A stretch of 53,989 nt of DNA from CAZBRS01 sp964494475 (GCA_964494475.1 CAZBRS010000043.1:1-53989); one strand, 5' to 3'. Shown: positions 1 to 8,533, counted from the first letter of the stretch. The notes: generated from the letters alone by a model not told the origin. Program-made: numbers and translations.

Positions 1-911
1 GTGACCAGCTTCATGGCCTGCAGGCGGCCCCAGGCGTCGAGGAACAGGCGCTTCACGTGCGGGATCTCGACGACCGATTTCCCGTAGAGCGTGCGGTTCA
101 CGGCGTGGGTGATGGCCTCGTAGAAGGCGTGCTCGCAGATGCCGATGCTGGCGAGGCCGAGGTTGTACTTGCCGATGTTCACCGTGTTCAGGGCGGCGTC
201 CCAGGCCTCGCTGCCGCGGTGCAGGATGTCCTTGTCGGTGATCGGATAGTCTTTCAGCACGTAGGCGGCCACCGTCGACTGGCTGTTCACGACGTTCTTC
301 AGGAACTCGTACTTCTCGTGGTCGGTGCCGACCGCGAAGAAGGCGTACTCGCCCGTGTCGGCGAACTTGCCGAACGTCGAGACCAGCGCGGCCAGGTGCC
401 CGTTGCCGATGTAGTACTTGGCGCCGTTAGCGAGCCAGGTTCCGTCGGGCTGGGGCGCGAGGGCCATCTCGGTGGAGTAGATGTCGGCGCCGTGGGCCTG
501 CTCGGAGAGCCCGAAGGCGAACACGCCGCCCTCGCGCAGCTTGCGGGCCGTCAGGGCGCGCACGTGGGCGTTGGCGCTCTGCCAGATGGGGCCGAGGCCC
601 AGGATCGACACCTGCCACGTGTACCAGTAGCAGAGGCCGTAGAACGCGATGACCTCGCTGTACATGGCGATGCGCCAGGTGTCCCAGCGCGTGGTGCCGT
701 CGCCGTCCTCCCGGGGGGTGAGCAGCGTGGCGTAGTGGCCGTGCTGGCCCTGGAACGCGAGGTACTCGGCGTACCAGTGCTGCTTGCGATCCATCTCCTT
801 CAACGTCTTCAGGCCCTGGCCTTCGAAGAAGTCGATGGTCTCGCGCACGATGCGCGTGAGCACGGGGTCGTTCGGAAAGCCTTGGAAGGTCTTCGGATTG
901 AACAGCTCCAC
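1..911 (-). CDS. Acyl-CoA dehydrogenase, 3' part beyond window
   Basis: Last visible gene of the ethylmalonyl-CoA operon, 27 nt after ecm. It starts with GTG at 911 behind a strong GAGGAGG. About 303 residues are visible; the C-terminal half lies outside the window. The protein reads as a FAD-dependent acyl-CoA dehydrogenase: a helical N-terminal domain, then the middle domain signature FGLSEQAHGADI (the flavin/substrate loop) and ANGAKYYIGNG. These match the FadE-like branch rather than the short-chain butyryl-CoA type found at 23577. Its substrate cannot be read from sequence; operon position suggests a CoA thioester feeding the C4/C5 pathway. Family assignment is firm, substrate unknown. 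Confidence 0.85.
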   Translation of the reverse strand, partial: MELFNPKTFQGFPNDPVLTRIVRETIDFFEGQGLKTLKEMDRKQHWYAEYLAFQGQHGHYATLLTPREDGDGTTRWDTWRIAMYSEVIAFYGLCYWYTWQVSILGLGPIWQSANAHVRALTARKLREGGVFAFGLSEQAHGADIYSTEMALAPQPDGTWLANGAKYYIGNGHLAALVSTFGKFADTGEYAFFAVGTDHEKYEFLKNVVNSQSTVAAYVLKDYPITDKDILHRGSEAWDAALNTVNIGKYNLGLASIGICEHAFYEAITHAVNRTLYGKSVVEIPHVKRLFLDAWGRLQAMKLV

Positions 912-938
912 GGGGCCTCCTCGGTGGGTCGATTCGAC

Positions 939-2912
939 TCAGCGGGAGGACTGTACCACGACCTGCACCAACTCTTCCATGATGGCGTTCAGGTCGGTGT
1001 GGCGCGGGGTGAAGGTGGCCTTGACGCCCAGTTCGTGCAGGTGCGGCTCATCGTGGCGCGGGAAGATGCCGCCGGCCACCACGGGCACGTCGTGCAGGTC
1101 GGCGGCCTTCAGGCCCTCCATGACCTCGGCGGTCAGGCCCAGGTGGCTGCCCGAGAGCATGGACAGGCCGATCAGGTCGACGTCCTCCTGGCTGGCGATG
1201 GCCACGATCTCTTCGGGGGTGGCGCGCAGGCCCGTGTAGATGACCTCGAAGCCCACGTCGCGGGCCTTCAGGGCGATCTGCTCGGCGCCGTTGGCGTGGC
1301 CCTCGAGGCCCGGCTTGGCGATCAGGAAGCGCAGGCGGCGCCCGAGCTCCTGCTCGGTGCGCTTCACGAGAGCGCGCACCTCGTCGGTGCGGGCGGCGTG
1401 GCCGGCGCGGGGCGCGGCGATGTCCAGGCCCGTGGGCGCGCGGTACTCGCCGAACACGGCGCGCAGGGCGTCGGCCCACTCGCCCGTGGTCACGCCGGCT
1501 CGGGCGCAGGCCAGCGAGGCGGCCACCAGGTTGTCGCTGCCGGCGGCGGCGCGCTTCAGCGCGTCGAGGGCGGCCGTGACGGCGGTGCCCGAGCGCTGGC
1601 GGCGCCAGGCCTGGACGGCCTCGGCGAGCTCGGCCTCGATGCGCGGGTCGACGCTCTGCACCACCTCGACGCGGCCGTCGACCAGCGCCGAGGGCTCGCT
1701 CTCGACCAGCGTGTTCACGCCCACCACCTTCTGCTCGCCCGCCTCGATGGCGCGCAGGCGCGCGGCGTGGCTCCCCACCAACTGCCGCTTCAGGTAGCCG
1801 TTCTCGACGGTGGCCACGACGCCGCCCTGGTCGAGGATGTTCGCGACCTCGGCGCGCGCTCCCTCGATGAGCTCGTCCGTCTTTCGGGCCATCACGGTCG
1901 ACCCGGCGAACAGATCGTCGTACTCCAGCAGGTCGGTCTCTTCGGCCAGCACCTGCTGCATGCGCAGGCTCCACTGCTGGTCCCAGGGCCGGGGCAGGCC
2001 GAGGGCCTCGTTCCAGGCCGGCAGCTGCACGGCGCGGGCGCGGGCGTCCTTCGAGAGCGTGACCCCCAGCATCTGCAGCACGATGCGCTGCACGTTGTTC
2101 TCGGGCTGCACTTCGGTCAGCCCCAGGCTGTTCACCTGCACGCCGTAGCGGAAGCGCCGCAGCTCGGGGTCGGTCACGCCGTAGCGGTCGCGCGTGATCT
2201 CGTCCCACAGCTGCACGAAGGCGCGCATCTTGGCGGTCTCCTCGACGAAGCGGATGCCGGCGTTCACGAAGAACGACAGGCGCCCCACCACGTTGGGGAA
2301 CTCGGAGGCGGGCACCTGGCCGCTGGCGCGCACGGCGTCGAGCACGCCGATGGCGTTGGCCAGGGCGAACGACAGCTCCTGCACCGGCGTCGCGCCGGCC
2401 TCCTGCAGGTGGTACGAGCAGATGTTGATGGGGTTCCAGCGGGGCACGTGGCGCACCGTGTGGGCGATCAGGTCGACCTGCAGGCGCATCGAGGGGCCGG
2501 GCGGGTAGATGTAGAGCCCGCGCGACAGGTACTCCTTCACGATGTCGTTCTGGGTGGTGCCGCGGAGCCGCGACGGGTCGACGCCCTGGCCCTCGGCGGC
2601 CGCGGCGGTCAGGGCCAGCATCCACACGGCGGGGCCGTTGATGGTCATCGAGGTGTTCATCTTGTCGAGGGGCAGGCCCTCGAACAGCCGCGAGAGGTCG
2701 CCGAGGTGCGCGATGGACACGCCCACCTTGCCCACTTCGCCGCGCGCGCGCGGATGGTCGGGGTCGTAGCCCGCCTGGGTGGGCAGATCGAAGGCCACCG
2801 ACAGGCCCGTCTGCCCCTTCGACAGGTTCAGGCGGTACAGGGCGTTCGACTCGCGCGCGGAGCTGTGCCCCGCGTACGTTCTCATCATCCAAGGCGCTTC
2901 GCGGGTCGGCAT
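939..2912 (-). CDS. ecm: Ethylmalonyl-CoA mutase (adenosylcobalamin)
   Basis: Rearranges (2R)-ethylmalonyl-CoA to methylsuccinyl-CoA using adenosylcobalamin. The 657-residue protein has the catalytic TIM barrel (about 1-500) and a C-terminal B12-binding domain (about 525-657) in one chain. It lacks the long N-terminal arm of methylmalonyl-CoA mutase and has the family opening MRTYAGHSSA. Y13, R131 and H168 keep the spacing of the mutase residues Y89, R207 and H244 (Propionibacterium numbering, from memory). The B12 motif is GLEGHANG, with E537 where DxHxxG normally has Asp; H539, the lower cobalt ligand, is kept. The start overlaps the mch stop as TGATG; an ATG seven codons in would be equally compatible with the family N-terminus. 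Confidence 0.92.
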   Translation of the reverse strand: MPTREAPWMMRTYAGHSSARESNALYRLNLSKGQTGLSVAFDLPTQAGYDPDHPRARGEVGKVGVSIAHLGDLSRLFEGLPLDKMNTSMTINGPAVWMLALTAAAAEGQGVDPSRLRGTTQNDIVKEYLSRGLYIYPPGPSMRLQVDLIAHTVRHVPRWNPINICSYHLQEAGATPVQELSFALANAIGVLDAVRASGQVPASEFPNVVGRLSFFVNAGIRFVEETAKMRAFVQLWDEITRDRYGVTDPELRRFRYGVQVNSLGLTEVQPENNVQRIVLQMLGVTLSKDARARAVQLPAWNEALGLPRPWDQQWSLRMQQVLAEETDLLEYDDLFAGSTVMARKTDELIEGARAEVANILDQGGVVATVENGYLKRQLVGSHAARLRAIEAGEQKVVGVNTLVESEPSALVDGRVEVVQSVDPRIEAELAEAVQAWRRQRSGTAVTAALDALKRAAAGSDNLVAASLACARAGVTTGEWADALRAVFGEYRAPTGLDIAAPRAGHAARTDEVRALVKRTEQELGRRLRFLIAKPGLEGHANGAEQIALKARDVGFEVIYTGLRATPEEIVAIASQEDVDLIGLSMLSGSHLGLTAEVMEGLKAADLHDVPVVAGGIFPRHDEPHLHELGVKATFTPRHTDLNAIMEELVQVVVQSSR

Positions 2913-3988
2913 CAGGGCCTCGCCTTCACCAGCAGGCGCCGCTCGATCTCGAAGATCTTGGCGGGGAGCTTCTCCTTGCCGAGGTCCTTCTTGTCGGTCT
3001 CCTTGACGAACAGGTCGTCACCGAACCTGTCCAGGGCCTCCGCCGCCGAGACGTTCTTCACGCCGATGAGTTGCAGGGTCACGACGCCGGCCTTCAGGGC
3101 GGGCACGGGCTCGACGGCCAGCACGCGGTGCAACGCCGCCACGGTGTCGCCGGACACGGTGGGCTGGGTGTGGTACCCCTCGGTGAAGCCCAGGTCGGCC
3201 CAGGCGTTCTCGGACACGTCGCGGCTGCCGAGGCCCTCGAGCCAGGCGAACACCAGGCCGCCGTAGACGATGGGCTCGCCGCTCATGGCGCCGGAGAGGC
3301 CCGTGGAGTACGCGCGGTTATAGTGCAGGGGGTGCGTGTTGCCCACCGCGTACGTCCAGGGCATGTGCTCGTCGGTGATGGTGCGGCCGTTGGCGTGCAC
3401 GACCACGTCGCCGGGCGCGAACGCGTCGAGCCACGACCCGCCGCCCGTGAGGCCGGAGGGCCAGGCCGCAGGCAGGTCGGGCAGCGCTAGGGCGGGCGCG
3501 TCGACCCACGGGAAGGGCACGTCGCCGCCCAGGGCGGGCGCCGTCTCGGGGCGGGTGCCCCGGGGTGCCACCAGGATCTTGCGCTCGTACTGCAGCACCA
3601 CCTGGTCGTGCTGGTTCAGGGACAGCGTGCGGATGCGCGCGATGCCCGGCTTGCCGCTGCCCTTGTCCTGGCGGTCCATCACCTTGGTGAGCGCGCGCAG
3701 CGTGTCGCCGGGGTAGACGGGGCGGAGGAACGAGGCGTGGTAGTAGCCCAGGTTCGCGATGGCCTTCTCGCTGTCGTTCTGCACGCCCAGGCTGAGCGTG
3801 ACGTTGAACACCAGCTGCGGCGACGCGGGCGTGGTCAGGTAGCCGTTCGCCCGGGCGAAGGGCTCGTTCAGGTACAGCGGGTTGGCCTGGTGGAAGGTCG
3901 CGGCGAAGGCGCGCACCAACCCCAGGTTCAGCGTGAGCCCGCGCGGGTGCACGAACACCTGGCCGGACACGAAGTCCTCGAGGTAGCG
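2912..3988 (-). CDS. mch: Mesaconyl-CoA hydratase, 5' end lost in gap
   Basis: Hydrates mesaconyl-C1-CoA to beta-methylmalyl-CoA in the ethylmalonyl-CoA pathway. The 358 visible residues form a double hot-dog (MaoC-like) protein, opening with RYLEDFVSGQ, which resembles the FEDF near the start of known Mch proteins, so only a few N-terminal codons should be missing. Typical pieces are LGYYHASFLRPVYPGDTL, the hydratase substrate-entry segment, and a second hot dog with NTHPLHYNR and GLVFAW. The upstream side runs into 100 N and therefore looks fused to mcd; the fusion is not real evidence, because the gap length is a placeholder. The stop overlaps the ecm start by one base, so translation is probably coupled. 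Confidence 0.88.
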   Translation of the reverse strand, partial: RYLEDFVSGQVFVHPRGLTLNLGLVRAFAATFHQANPLYLNEPFARANGYLTTPASPQLVFNVTLSLGVQNDSEKAIANLGYYHASFLRPVYPGDTLRALTKVMDRQDKGSGKPGIARIRTLSLNQHDQVVLQYERKILVAPRGTRPETAPALGGDVPFPWVDAPALALPDLPAAWPSGLTGGGSWLDAFAPGDVVVHANGRTITDEHMPWTYAVGNTHPLHYNRAYSTGLSGAMSGEPIVYGGLVFAWLEGLGSRDVSENAWADLGFTEGYHTQPTVSGDTVAALHRVLAVEPVPALKAGVVTLQLIGVKNVSAAEALDRFGDDLFVKETDKKDLGKEKLPAKIFEIERRLLVKARP

Positions 3989-4088
3989 NNNNNNNNNNNN
4001 NNNNNNNNNNNNNNNNNNNNNNNNNNNNNNNNNNNNNNNNNNNNNNNNNNNNNNNNNNNNNNNNNNNNNNNNNNNNNNNNNNNNNNNN
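3989..4088. other. Assembly gap of 100 N
   Basis: Exactly 100 N, the usual placeholder for a scaffold gap of unknown size. It should hide roughly the last 190 residues of mcd and the first few codons of mch, judged from usual family lengths, so the true gap is likely about 0.6 kb. Any reading frame across it is accidental. Confidence 0.97.
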
Positions 4089-5161
4089 AGGCTGAGGCCC
4101 CGGTGCCCCTTCGCGAGGTCGGGGTCGGTGCGCGCCAGCACCAGCAGCACGTCGGCGCGGCCGCCCAGGGTGCACCAGCTCTTGGTGCCGTTCAGCCGCC
4201 AGCCGCCCTCGGCGCGGGCGGCCTTGAAGCGCATGCCGGCCACGTCGCTGCCGTAGTCGGGCTCGGTCACCGCCACCGACGGCAGCTTCTCGCCGCTCGC
4301 GAACTGCGGCAGCCAGTGGGCGCGCTGCTCCTCGGTGCCGCCGGCCAGCAGGGCGCGCGTGACGATCTCGGGCCGCGTGATCAGCGAGCCGGCCGCGCCC
4401 AGCGAGCCGCGCGACAGCTCTTCGGTGACCACGATCATGTTCAGCGTGTCGTCAAGGCCCGCGCCGGGCTCGTCGGCCGTGAAGCCGCCGAAGCGCTGCG
4501 GGATCGACAGGCCGAAGGCGCCGAGCTCGATGAGCGCGTTCAGGATCTCGTCGGGCACGTCGGCGTCGTCGCGGTGGATGTGTTCGGCCGTCGGCTTCAC
4601 CACCTCCTCGGCGAACTTTCGGAAGGTCTGGCGCATCATCTCGGCGTCGGGCGGGAGCAGGCGGCTTCCCAGGCTGCCCTGCTGCGCGCGGATGAGGTCG
4701 CCGAGGCCAGCCAGGTTGTCGGCCGACAACTGGACGTCGAGGAAGTCGAGGGTGGCGGGCGCGTCGACGGTCGTGGCCAGGAAGGCGCGCTCGAGCCCGA
4801 AGTCACGCGGGTGGCTCGAGAGGCGGGCGCGCGTGTTCTGCACGGCCTCTGCGGCGAACGCCAGGGCCAGCCGCTCCTCGAGCAGCAGCCCCTCGGCCCC
4901 GTCGGTCGGCAGCTTCTTCGCCGCGCGGGCGCGGTCGGCGTGGCCGATCAGCGCCTCGGCGGCGGCCAACTCGGCGGTGCTCCACGCGAGCTCGAAGGGC
5001 ACGAGCTGCGTGGCGTCGAGGCGGGCGTTCGACAGCTTGCCGTCGACGCTCACGCGCGCCTTCAGCGTCGTCAGGGCGGCCTCGACGGCGGTGGTCGCCA
5101 GGGCCACGGCGGTCACGCCGGCGGCCAGGCGGGGCCCGGTGGGGAGCGGGTAGCGCGCCAT
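4089..5161 (-). CDS. mcd: Methylsuccinyl-CoA dehydrogenase, 3' end lost in gap
   Basis: Oxidises (2S)-methylsuccinyl-CoA to mesaconyl-CoA with FAD. 357 residues are visible. Residues 1 to about 160 are the Ala-rich helical N-terminal extension that marks Mcd among acyl-CoA dehydrogenases; from about 165 on comes the dehydrogenase core, with a PQRFGG segment, VTEPDYGSDV (flavin loop, Ser/Asp) and LNGTKSWCTLGG. The C-terminal helical bundle with the catalytic Glu is lost in the gap. The ATG is preceded by GGAGG at good spacing and lies 13 nt after the upstream lyase-like gene. The N-terminal extension and operon context make Mcd much more likely than a generic acyl-CoA dehydrogenase. Confidence 0.88.
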
Positions 5162-5174
5162 GGGAGACCTCCGG

Positions 5175-6620
5175 CTACGCCTTCGCGGCGCGGTTCGCGA
5201 CGATGGTCAGGAACGAGCGGCCGCGCAGCTCGTCGAGGGTGATGCCCGTGGCCAGCACCTCGGCCTCGGTCAGGGCGCCGCAGGCCAGGCCGCGCAGGAA
5301 GAAGTTCAGGAGCCCCTGCCCCGTGGCCGCGTCGTCGAAGGTGTTGCCCACCAGCGTGGCCTGGGCGGCCTTCTGCACGAAGGCGTTCAGGCGCGTCGAG
5401 GCGTCGCCGAGCCCCCGCAGGAAGAAATCATAGATGGCGGCGTACCGGATGGGCAGCTGCGCGGGGTTCAGGTCCCAACCCTGGTAGTACGCGTGCTCGA
5501 GCGAGTGCTGCACGTTGGCGAAGTGCCGCGCCCAGGCGGCGTGGACGACCGCACGGTTCTCCGACGTCTGCTGCACGGTGAGGGGCTTCTCGGGCGAGCC
5601 CTTGTGGGGCCCGATGGGCATGACCGTGGTGGCGCCGTCGGAGGCCGTGACGCCCGTGCCGGCCAGGCTGACCTGCAGGACGTGGCGCGCGAAGTCGCAG
5701 GCGGCGTGGGTGTGGGTCTGGTGGGCCGCCGTGATGTTGCAGCTGGCGGTGTAGTCGTAGGTGCCGAAGGCGCAACTGCGAACGCGGCCGGCGCCGGCGC
5801 GGACCAGCAGGGCCACGTTCGAAGCGCCGCTCTCGCTGAAGATGGACTGGGTCGTCTCGATCATGAGGTCGATGCCCACGCCGCCCTTCGGCAGGCCCGT
5901 GCGGGCCTCGAGCACGTCGAGCAGCTTCGCGAGCGCGACCACCTGCTCGGGGTGCGTCACCTTGGGCAAGGTGACCACGAAGCCGTTGGGCAGCTTGCCG
6001 CCCGCGGCTCCCGCCAGGGTCGTGAGGAAGAGGTCGAGGGTGCGCACCGCGCGGGCCCGCGACTCCTCGGTCAGCGGCTTGATGCGAAAGCCGATGAAGG
6101 GCGGAAGGTTGCCCTCGAGGATCGCCTTGCCGAGCTCGGTCGCGGCCTGCACCGCGTGGCCGTCCTCCTCGGCGTCGGGGCGGTTTCCGTAGCCGTCCTC
6201 GAAGTCGATGCGCTGCTCCTCGATCGGCTCGCGGGCGAGCTTCTCGCGCACGCGCCGGTACACCGTGAAGGCGCGCCAGGCGGGCTCGTAGGCCTGCCGG
6301 AGCCGCGCGGGGTCCCGGTCGAGCTCGGCCGCCAGGGCGGCGACGTTCGCGGGCTCCTGCGGCAGCCGATCGGCGCCCGCGAGGCCGATGGCGCGGGCGA
6401 AGGTCGCGAAGTCGGGCCCGTAGTCGTCCAGGGCCTTCTGCGCCAACTGGCCGAGCTTCAGGTGCACGCCGGCCTTGAACAGGTTGGCGCCGCCGTAGAC
6501 CGTGTGCACCGGTTGGCGCGTCGTGGCGTCGCCGGGGTAGGCCGCCGCGTGGTGCCGGTTGGCCGCGGCGAGCGTCCCCAGCAGGTCGGCCAGCGACGTG
6601 GCGTCGAGGGTCGTGGTCAT
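5175..6620 (-). CDS. Aldolase/citrate lyase-like protein, candidate methylmalyl-CoA lyase
   Basis: 481 residues, HpcH/HpaI-CitE-like barrel of the long, poorly studied type that I recall being filed as DUF6986; that label is from memory. Visible landmarks are RIDFEDGYGNR near residue 138, MIETTQSIF (metal-binding Glu of the CitE fold by analogy) and FGTYDYTAS. It sits between ccr and mcd, where the pathway needs an enzyme cleaving beta-methylmalyl-CoA to glyoxylate and propionyl-CoA and condensing or cleaving malyl-CoA. It is clearly longer than the usual ~320-residue Mcl. The role as the missing lyase is inference from position and fold; a different aldolase reaction is possible. Start ATG 6620 lies 36 nt after ccr with GGAG in front. 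Confidence 0.72.
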   Translation of the reverse strand: MTTTLDATSLADLLGTLAAANRHHAAAYPGDATTRQPVHTVYGGANLFKAGVHLKLGQLAQKALDDYGPDFATFARAIGLAGADRLPQEPANVAALAAELDRDPARLRQAYEPAWRAFTVYRRVREKLAREPIEEQRIDFEDGYGNRPDAEEDGHAVQAATELGKAILEGNLPPFIGFRIKPLTEESRARAVRTLDLFLTTLAGAAGGKLPNGFVVTLPKVTHPEQVVALAKLLDVLEARTGLPKGGVGIDLMIETTQSIFSESGASNVALLVRAGAGRVRSCAFGTYDYTASCNITAAHQTHTHAACDFARHVLQVSLAGTGVTASDGATTVMPIGPHKGSPEKPLTVQQTSENRAVVHAAWARHFANVQHSLEHAYYQGWDLNPAQLPIRYAAIYDFFLRGLGDASTRLNAFVQKAAQATLVGNTFDDAATGQGLLNFFLRGLACGALTEAEVLATGITLDELRGRSFLTIVANRAAKA

Positions 6621-6656
6621 GAGATCCTCCAGCTCAGGCGTGAGCGCGGGTCGGGC

Positions 6657-8453
6657 TCAGTTGGCGTCCCGGCAGACGCATTTGTCGGGGTCCGAGGGCG
6701 CGCCGATCATGCCCCGGATCACGTCGGTCATCGACACTACACCGATGGGCAGCTTGCGACCGTTGCGCTCGTCGGCGACCACCAGGCGGTGCACCCCCTT
6801 CGACGTCATGAGGGTGACCACGTCGGTGACCGAATCGTCGAGGCGGCAGGTGAGCAGGCTGGGGCTCATGACGTCGGCGGCGGTCAAGCCCGCGATCTGT
6901 TCGGGTGTGCGGCCCTGGCGCGCGAGCACGACGTCGGTCTGCGAGACCACGCCCTCGGCCGCTCCGTCGGGTCCGAGGACCACCACCGCGTGGATGCCGT
7001 AGTCGACCAGCAGCCGGGCCACCTCGTCGACGTGGGCCGAGGGCGCGCAGGTGATCACGCCGGCGTGCAGGATGTCGCGCACCCGGGTGGCGTCCTTCGC
7101 GAACGCCGCGACCGCGTCGTCGGCGATGGCCACGCGGGGCTGGGCGTAGAACTCCTCGGGGGTCGGGGCGGGGGGCTTCACGGCGCTCACCTCCTCGCGC
7201 GCGGTCAGCGGCGCGCTGATCCCGGTGCCGAACTCGAGGGCGCCCACCAGCACGGCCATGTTGCCGTGCGGATGCTTGTTCGCGAACATGAGCTGGTGCG
7301 CGTCGGGAAGCTCGGCGTACGTGAAGGTGCGCGACAGGCACGGATCGACCTTGCCCTCGATGACCAGGTCGTTGAAGCCCTTCGACTGCACATCGTTCGC
7401 GAAGTGCGAGCCCTGCAGGCGCTTCTGGCGCATCCACAGGTAGCGCAGGTCGACCGTGGCGTTGTAGCCCGTGGTGCCGGCGCAGATGACCACCATGCCG
7501 CCGGTCTCGGTCACGAAGATCGAGGTGGGGATGGTGGATTCGCCCGGGTGCTCGAACACGAGCTTCGGGTTCTTCTTCTCGCCGAGCACCTCCCAGATGG
7601 CCTTGCCGAACTCGCGTACGCCCTTCAGCCACTTGGCGTAGCCGACCTGGTCCTTCCAGTGCGGCAGCATGCCCCAGTGGGTGAAGCGGCTGCGGTTGAT
7701 GGCCCCGGCGGCGCCCAGGCTCTTCACGTAGTCGAACTTGTCGTCGCTCGAGACCACCGCCACCGGGATGGCGTCCTGCGAGCGCGCGATCTGGATGGCC
7801 ATGGAGCCCAGGCCGCCCGCGCCGCCCCAGATGAGCGCCACGTCGCCGGCCTTGATGGCGTGCTCGTCCCAGCCCATCAGCATGCGGTAGGCCGTGGCGC
7901 CCACGAGCATGTAGGCCGAGGCGGCCTCCCACGAGAGGTGCTTCGGCTTGGGCAGGCACTGGTGGTCCTGCACCCGCGTGAACTGGGCGAACGAGCCGTA
8001 GTTGGTCTCGTAGCCCCAGATGCGGAAGCTGTCAGCGAACATCGGGTCCTGGCCGTCCTGCGCCAGCGGATCGTTGCGATCCCAGGTGCCGCAGTGCACG
8101 ACGACCTCGTCGCCCACCTTCACGCGGGTGACGTCCTTGCCCACCTTGTACACGATGCCCGAGGCGTCGGACCCGCCGATGTGGAAGGGCTCGGGCTCCC
8201 CGGCCTTGTTGCGCGCGCCGATGACGTTGACCGGCACGCCCAGGCCGGCCCAGACGTTGTTGTAGTTGACGCCGGCGGCCATGACGTAGACGAGCACCTC
8301 GTCGTCGGCGATCGACGGCACGTCGACCACTTCCTGCTTCCAGGCCTGCATGGGCTCGCCGAAGCGGTCTTCGCGCACCAGCCAGGCGTGCATCTTCGCC
8401 GGGACTTCGCCGAGCGGCGGCTGCTCGCCGATCGCATACAGGTCCTTCGCCAT
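6657..8453 (-). CDS. ccr: Crotonyl-CoA carboxylase/reductase with C-terminal CBS pair
   Basis: NADPH-dependent reductive carboxylation of crotonyl-CoA to ethylmalonyl-CoA, the committed step of the pathway. Residues 1 to about 425 are a full Ccr of the MDR superfamily: GVNYNNVWAGLG, IWGYETNYGSFAQ (the Glu used in CO2 binding), GGAGGLGSMA (dinucleotide loop), LQGSHFAN (His) and HPHGNMAVLV. Usual Ccr proteins end there. Here about 30 linker residues follow and then two CBS motifs, about 457-511 (VRDIL...GVVSQTDVV) and 526-584 (ADVMS...GVVSMTDVI), ending in a CVC pair. There is no gap or frameshift in the join. The pair resembles an adenosine-ligand sensing Bateman module; a regulatory effect is inferred. 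First gene of the operon, GGAGG in front of ATG 8453. Confidence 0.95.
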   Translation of the reverse strand: MAKDLYAIGEQPPLGEVPAKMHAWLVREDRFGEPMQAWKQEVVDVPSIADDEVLVYVMAAGVNYNNVWAGLGVPVNVIGARNKAGEPEPFHIGGSDASGIVYKVGKDVTRVKVGDEVVVHCGTWDRNDPLAQDGQDPMFADSFRIWGYETNYGSFAQFTRVQDHQCLPKPKHLSWEAASAYMLVGATAYRMLMGWDEHAIKAGDVALIWGGAGGLGSMAIQIARSQDAIPVAVVSSDDKFDYVKSLGAAGAINRSRFTHWGMLPHWKDQVGYAKWLKGVREFGKAIWEVLGEKKNPKLVFEHPGESTIPTSIFVTETGGMVVICAGTTGYNATVDLRYLWMRQKRLQGSHFANDVQSKGFNDLVIEGKVDPCLSRTFTYAELPDAHQLMFANKHPHGNMAVLVGALEFGTGISAPLTAREEVSAVKPPAPTPEEFYAQPRVAIADDAVAAFAKDATRVRDILHAGVITCAPSAHVDEVARLLVDYGIHAVVVLGPDGAAEGVVSQTDVVLARQGRTPEQIAGLTAADVMSPSLLTCRLDDSVTDVVTLMTSKGVHRLVVADERNGRKLPIGVVSMTDVIRGMIGAPSDPDKCVCRDAN

Positions 8454-8481
8454 GCTCGCCCTCCGGAACTTCTTAGGTGAA

Positions 8482-8499
8482 CGATATCAATGCCTATCG
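8482..8499. promoter_or_regulatory. Inverted repeat at the ccr transcription start, candidate operator
   Basis: CGATA-N8-TATCG, an 18-bp imperfect dyad placed just downstream of the predicted -10 element of the ccr promoter, overlapping the expected +1. A repressor bound here would block the whole operon. The binding protein cannot be named from the sequence. Confidence 0.35.
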
Positions 8500-8505
8500 A
8501 CGGCG

Positions 8506-8533
8506 AATCTAGGAGTATGTCGGGGGGTGTCAA
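8506..8533 (-). promoter_or_regulatory. Sigma-70-like promoter of the ccr operon
   Basis: On the minus strand TTGACA (8533-8528), a 16-nt spacer and TAGATT (8511-8506). The -35 is perfect and the -10 matches 4 of 6. It overlaps the last codons of the symporter gene upstream, giving the pathway operon its own promoter about 50 nt before the ccr start. Confidence 0.6.

Noticed and set aside
57..3266. Very long plus-strand open frame (about 1070 codons) opposite ecm and mch
   Set aside because: Shadow frame of high-GC coding DNA; the minus strand carries clear enzyme families over its length and the product has no family signature.
2912..5161. Single bifunctional Mcd-Mch protein
   Set aside because: The join is a 100-N placeholder, and both family lengths require lost sequence there.
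5160..8480. Plus-strand open frame of about 1100 codons opposite the lyase and ccr genes
   Set aside because: Antisense to well-supported Ccr and aldolase genes; Arg/Gly/Val-rich translation without motifs.
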